A stretch of DNA of 64,000 nucleotides from Bacteroidota bacterium (GTDB taxonomy: Bacteria; Bacteroidota; JABWAT01): contig JAFLBE010000015.1 of assembly GCA_017303995.1 (NCBI GenBank), positions 1 through 64,000 on the forward strand. The letters are read 5' to 3'. The translations under genes were made by a program, and so were the position numbers. Shown here piece after piece: positions 61,481 through 64,000 of the stretch (the stretch's first letter is position 1; each line of letters opens with the position of its first letter). The notes under the pieces were generated by a model that saw only the letters and a list, made by a program, of their open reading frames with translations, was not told the origin of the DNA and ran no database searches.

Positions 61481-63445
61481 TTATCGTCCGTTTTTATTTT
61501 TTATATTTTGCTTTTGGTTTCCTGAAACAAAAGCTGGAACTGGAACTTTTATTTCAGAGTGTAATGTTTTTACCTCACTTTGAGAAAATGTCCGGTTATA
61601 AATCCTCAATTCATCAATCAATCCATTTAAATATGAATCAAGATTGCCAAACTTTCCAATATAAAGTTTCCTCCCCAAATCCGAAATAACCATATTGGTT
61701 GACAGGGATTTCTGAAATTTTCCGTCCACATATAAACTCATTTTGCCTGTTTGATTAGATCCGTCAAAAACACCAACAACATGGTACCATTTTTTTGGCG
61801 TCCAAATGTCATTGACGGTTCCAATAGCCTTATAATCTGAGCCACCGACTGAAAACCCAAAACTATTGTAAGTTCCGCTTCCAGATGTTGAAGAAACACC
61901 CAGGTGATACTGATAATAGGGATTTGAATGGCTTAAAGCTGGCTTGTCAACTATGGGTTCATTTCCGATCCCGAAAAAATAGTTTTCAAAATAGACCCAT
62001 GCTGAGATTGTAAAAGAAGACGGATTTAACTCAGGCGAGTTATCAACAGTAACATAATTTCCAGAAAGTATTCCTGCAGAACCAGATATTCCTGATTCAC
62101 GATAAGTCATCTGCCCTGAATTTGTTGTTTTTTGTTTAAACGATGATTGGTCAGCTATTGTGTTGTTAAAATCAATGTATAAGACAAGATTGTCATAGGA
62201 GAAGATTCTGGAAATAAATACATAAAGTGACCGGTAGCTTTGTGAGAATAGTTTCTTCAATAGAAAGGGTTGTCTTGTTGTGCTGAATCCGGCTTTTTCA
62301 ATTGCAACTTCAAGTAAAGTCGTATCCGATACATTCCATCCTGAGGTTTCCATGATTGTTCTGTATCCAGGGTAATTTCCCTGATGAATTACACGTCCAG
62401 AATTTTTTTCTTTAACCATAAATGAACCATTATAGTCAGAAAAATGCATACTGTCTGGAGTATAAGTTTTAATTTCTAAAAAAAACTGACTTCTGGTAAG
62501 TATTGGAAAAAGAAATTTGAGAGTTTGGTCTGGTAATCTTGTTAGGTCCTGAATAGAATGTTTTGCAAAAAGCGGCTCCCCTTTGTCTGGAGTGGCAGTA
62601 ATTGAAACAATAACGGTATCAGGTAAAGATTCTGGAAGCTGAATTAATTGTCTTTGTGGTCCAACCCTGCCAGAAAAAAGAAGTTCATCTCCACGTTTGA
62701 CCTGAAGTCCAACAGTTTCACCAACAAATAAACCGGAAACTGATTCACGACCAGCCATAAAATAGAAATTTGTTGGTCTGTTTTCAGAAAATATGAGTTC
62801 CATGGTCCTGTTTGAGAGTAGCGGAATATCTTTTAATAGCAAATTGTAGGTTATTGGGTAAAATCCCAGCTTTTCGACAGTTATTTTAACCTGGTCAGAA
62901 TCATTCAAAGTTGTTTCCGGCAATTTAACCAGGATTATTTCAGAAGGCGCCTGTTTGGAGAAAACAGTTTTCCCATCAATTTCAACCGTTACTTTCGAGT
63001 CGGTTAAAGAAATTTTATTTCCGGTCAGATTCCCGGTTTTCAGGTAGAAATCATACTTGTTTAAATTGCTGAAAACAAATGAAATGGTCTTGTTTTCAAG
63101 TTCAAGAATTTGTTTGTAAGGAAGAGAAAGTGAAAATGTTTGGAAGCCTTGTTTTTTACAGGTTAAAAAAACGGAGGAAGTGTCAGAAATTGAAACTTTT
63201 GGCGGAATTTCAATAAATTTTGTTGATGGCCCTATGTCGCCCTTAAAAAGGGTGTCTTTATTTGTCCAAACGAGTAAAGTTGATTGGGTTCCAATGACCA
63301 ATTGGTCTCTATCTGAAAGTAAACCTGATTTAACTGAAAAGCCGGCAACCAATTTGTCTTTATTTGAAACAGGATTTTCTTTACAGGAAGAAACACCTAT
63401 CACCATCAAAATCAGGAAGTTTCTCAAAAAGTGTATTGTTTTCAT
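61481..63445 (-). CDS. Lipoprotein with four tandem beta repeats and a LamG domain
   Basis: A 654-residue predicted lipoprotein. The ATG at 63445 (GGAG five bases upstream) is preferred over the longer frame to 63469; the lipobox GVSSC puts the lipid on C21. Residues 35-412 consist of four ~90-residue repeats (about 35-126, 131-220, 226-314, 320-412), each with a DSxV..LPxS..SDxxxV.I.K.GF..-type core and a closing ...SNRTMELIFS-like strand, probably PEGA- or Ig-like. The C-terminal ~220 residues form a LamG domain (YIDFNNTIADQSSFKQKT .. FTISAWVYFENYFFG .. KWYHVVGVFDGSNQTGKMSLYVDGK .. LIDELRIYNRTFSQSEVKTL). The fold suggests glycan or matrix binding. Confidence 0.83.
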   Translation of the reverse strand: MKTIHFLRNFLILMVIGVSSCKENPVSNKDKLVAGFSVKSGLLSDRDQLVIGTQSTLLVWTNKDTLFKGDIGPSTKFIEIPPKVSISDTSSVFLTCKKQGFQTFSLSLPYKQILELENKTISFVFSNLNKYDFYLKTGNLTGNKISLTDSKVTVEIDGKTVFSKQAPSEIILVKLPETTLNDSDQVKITVEKLGFYPITYNLLLKDIPLLSNRTMELIFSENRPTNFYFMAGRESVSGLFVGETVGLQVKRGDELLFSGRVGPQRQLIQLPESLPDTVIVSITATPDKGEPLFAKHSIQDLTRLPDQTLKFLFPILTRSQFFLEIKTYTPDSMHFSDYNGSFMVKEKNSGRVIHQGNYPGYRTIMETSGWNVSDTTLLEVAIEKAGFSTTRQPFLLKKLFSQSYRSLYVFISRIFSYDNLVLYIDFNNTIADQSSFKQKTTNSGQMTYRESGISGSAGILSGNYVTVDNSPELNPSSFTISAWVYFENYFFGIGNEPIVDKPALSHSNPYYQYHLGVSSTSGSGTYNSFGFSVGGSDYKAIGTVNDIWTPKKWYHVVGVFDGSNQTGKMSLYVDGKFQKSLSTNMVISDLGRKLYIGKFGNLDSYLNGLIDELRIYNRTFSQSEVKTLHSEIKVPVPAFVSGNQKQNIKNKNGR

Positions 63446-63499
63446 TTTTGCTCCAAAAAAAAGGGGCACTGAAGCCCCAAATTGATATTTATTAATTAA

Positions 63500-64000
63500 T
63501 TACTGGTTTGCAAGAGTTGCAATTTCCTGAGAAGACAGAGCGTAATTATAGATTCGCAGGTCATCAAGAATTATTGGGGTAAACGCATAAGTTAAATTCC
63601 CAAACCTTCCAATAAACAGGTTTTGCCCCATATCTTTAACAGAAATGTTTTTGATTTGTGAAACAATCAGTTTTCCATCGACATACAGGCAGGACCGTTT
63701 TGTTTGATCATCAAAGGTGGCCGTGACCATGTACCATTTCCCGGTTTGCCAAAATCCATTACTGGTTCCTAATGGAATTCCATATTCATTGCCGCAGATT
63801 GAAAAACCAAAGGTACTATATCCGGATCCTGAACCGTACTCGTCACCTGAAATTCCCAAATGATACTGATAATAAGGATCATTGTGCTCAGAATAGGGCT
63901 TATCAATAATGGTATTATTTCCAATGCCATAAAAGGAAGTGTGAACATTTACCCAAACAGTTAATGTTATAGATTTAGGATTTAATTCAGGGTTATTTTT
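63500..64000 (-). CDS. LamG-domain protein, C-terminal part (gene continues beyond the window)
   Basis: The reading frame is open from the window edge to the stop at 63500-63502 and encodes 166 residues of a LamG domain (NPELNPKSITLTVWVNVHTSFYGIG, NDPYYQYHLGIS, GKWYMVTATFDDQTKRSCLYVDGK, ILDDLRIYNYALSSQEIATLANQ). It is most similar to the LamG domain of the adjacent downstream gene, sharing the arrangement ..SHSNPYYQYHLGVSSTS versus ..EHNDPYYQYHLGIS. It is thus the fifth LamG gene in 15 kb; the N-terminus, signal peptide and start lie outside. The 54-bp gap to the next gene suggests cotranscription. Confidence 0.85.
   Translation of the reverse strand, partial: KNNPELNPKSITLTVWVNVHTSFYGIGNNTIIDKPYSEHNDPYYQYHLGISGDEYGSGSGYSTFGFSICGNEYGIPLGTSNGFWQTGKWYMVTATFDDQTKRSCLYVDGKLIVSQIKNISVKDMGQNLFIGRFGNLTYAFTPIILDDLRIYNYALSSQEIATLANQ

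Overview
The window looks like chromosomal DNA of a free-living Gram-negative bacterium of the Bacteroidota/Chlorobiota/Ignavibacteriota (FCB) group. Four things point there: two secreted proteins end in a type IX secretion (Por) sorting domain that begins YPNPFN; there are many SPII lipoproteins and outer-membrane barrels; a DUF3276 (PUR-like) gene heads an 11-gene nuo operon that lacks nuoEFG; and several promoters fit the Bacteroidota -7 box TAnnTTTG. A more exact placement is not possible from sequence reading alone. No rRNA, tRNA or CRISPR array was recognised.

Layout. 1-5 kb: dps, three tandem barrel paralogues, a DUF1015 gene. 5.1-6.7 kb: an IS200-like (REP-associated, RAYT) transposase inside one copy of a four-hairpin element, followed by three non-coding copies in tandem. 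6.7-10.6 kb: a tightly coupled operon rsmA-mgtE-rlmL-like-DUF2062. 11.5-19.7 kb: surface and secreted proteins (lipoprotein, M43-like metalloprotease with T9SS domain, then a PEGA/lipoprotein/barrel trio linked by ATGA overlaps). 20-31 kb: DUF3276 and nuoA,B,C,D,H,I,J,K,L,M,N on the minus strand. 31.6-42.3 kb: glgA, a PDZ/membrane/GAF/PP2C phosphatase, a sortilin-like BNR-repeat T9SS protein, a zinc alcohol dehydrogenase, radA. 42.5-49.1 kb: a hypothetical, two paralogous small lipoproteins, a sialate O-acetylesterase-like lipoprotein, typA. 49-64 kb: an AT-richer accessory stretch with five LamG-domain lipoprotein genes (one running off the window), a 684-bp direct repeat pair, and a surface-polysaccharide cluster (GT2, methyltransferase, flippase, FkbM methyltransferase, and a MycE/TcmN-like methyltransferase that has lost its start codon).

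How it fits together. The housekeeping blocks (ribosome maturation, Mg2+ uptake, complex I, glycogen synthesis, DNA repair, TypA) are separated by unusually repeat-rich intergenic DNA. The main discovery is in those gaps. First, the RAYT gene lies exactly in the loop of a nested palindromic element whose empty copies follow it in tandem, so the autonomous and non-autonomous forms sit side by side. Second, at least a dozen gaps carry degenerate tandem repeats with a strict 7-nt period but a different word at each site; the longest keeps phase over 14 units. Third, several further families of hairpin repeats occur, one with conserved flanks and an exchangeable palindromic core.
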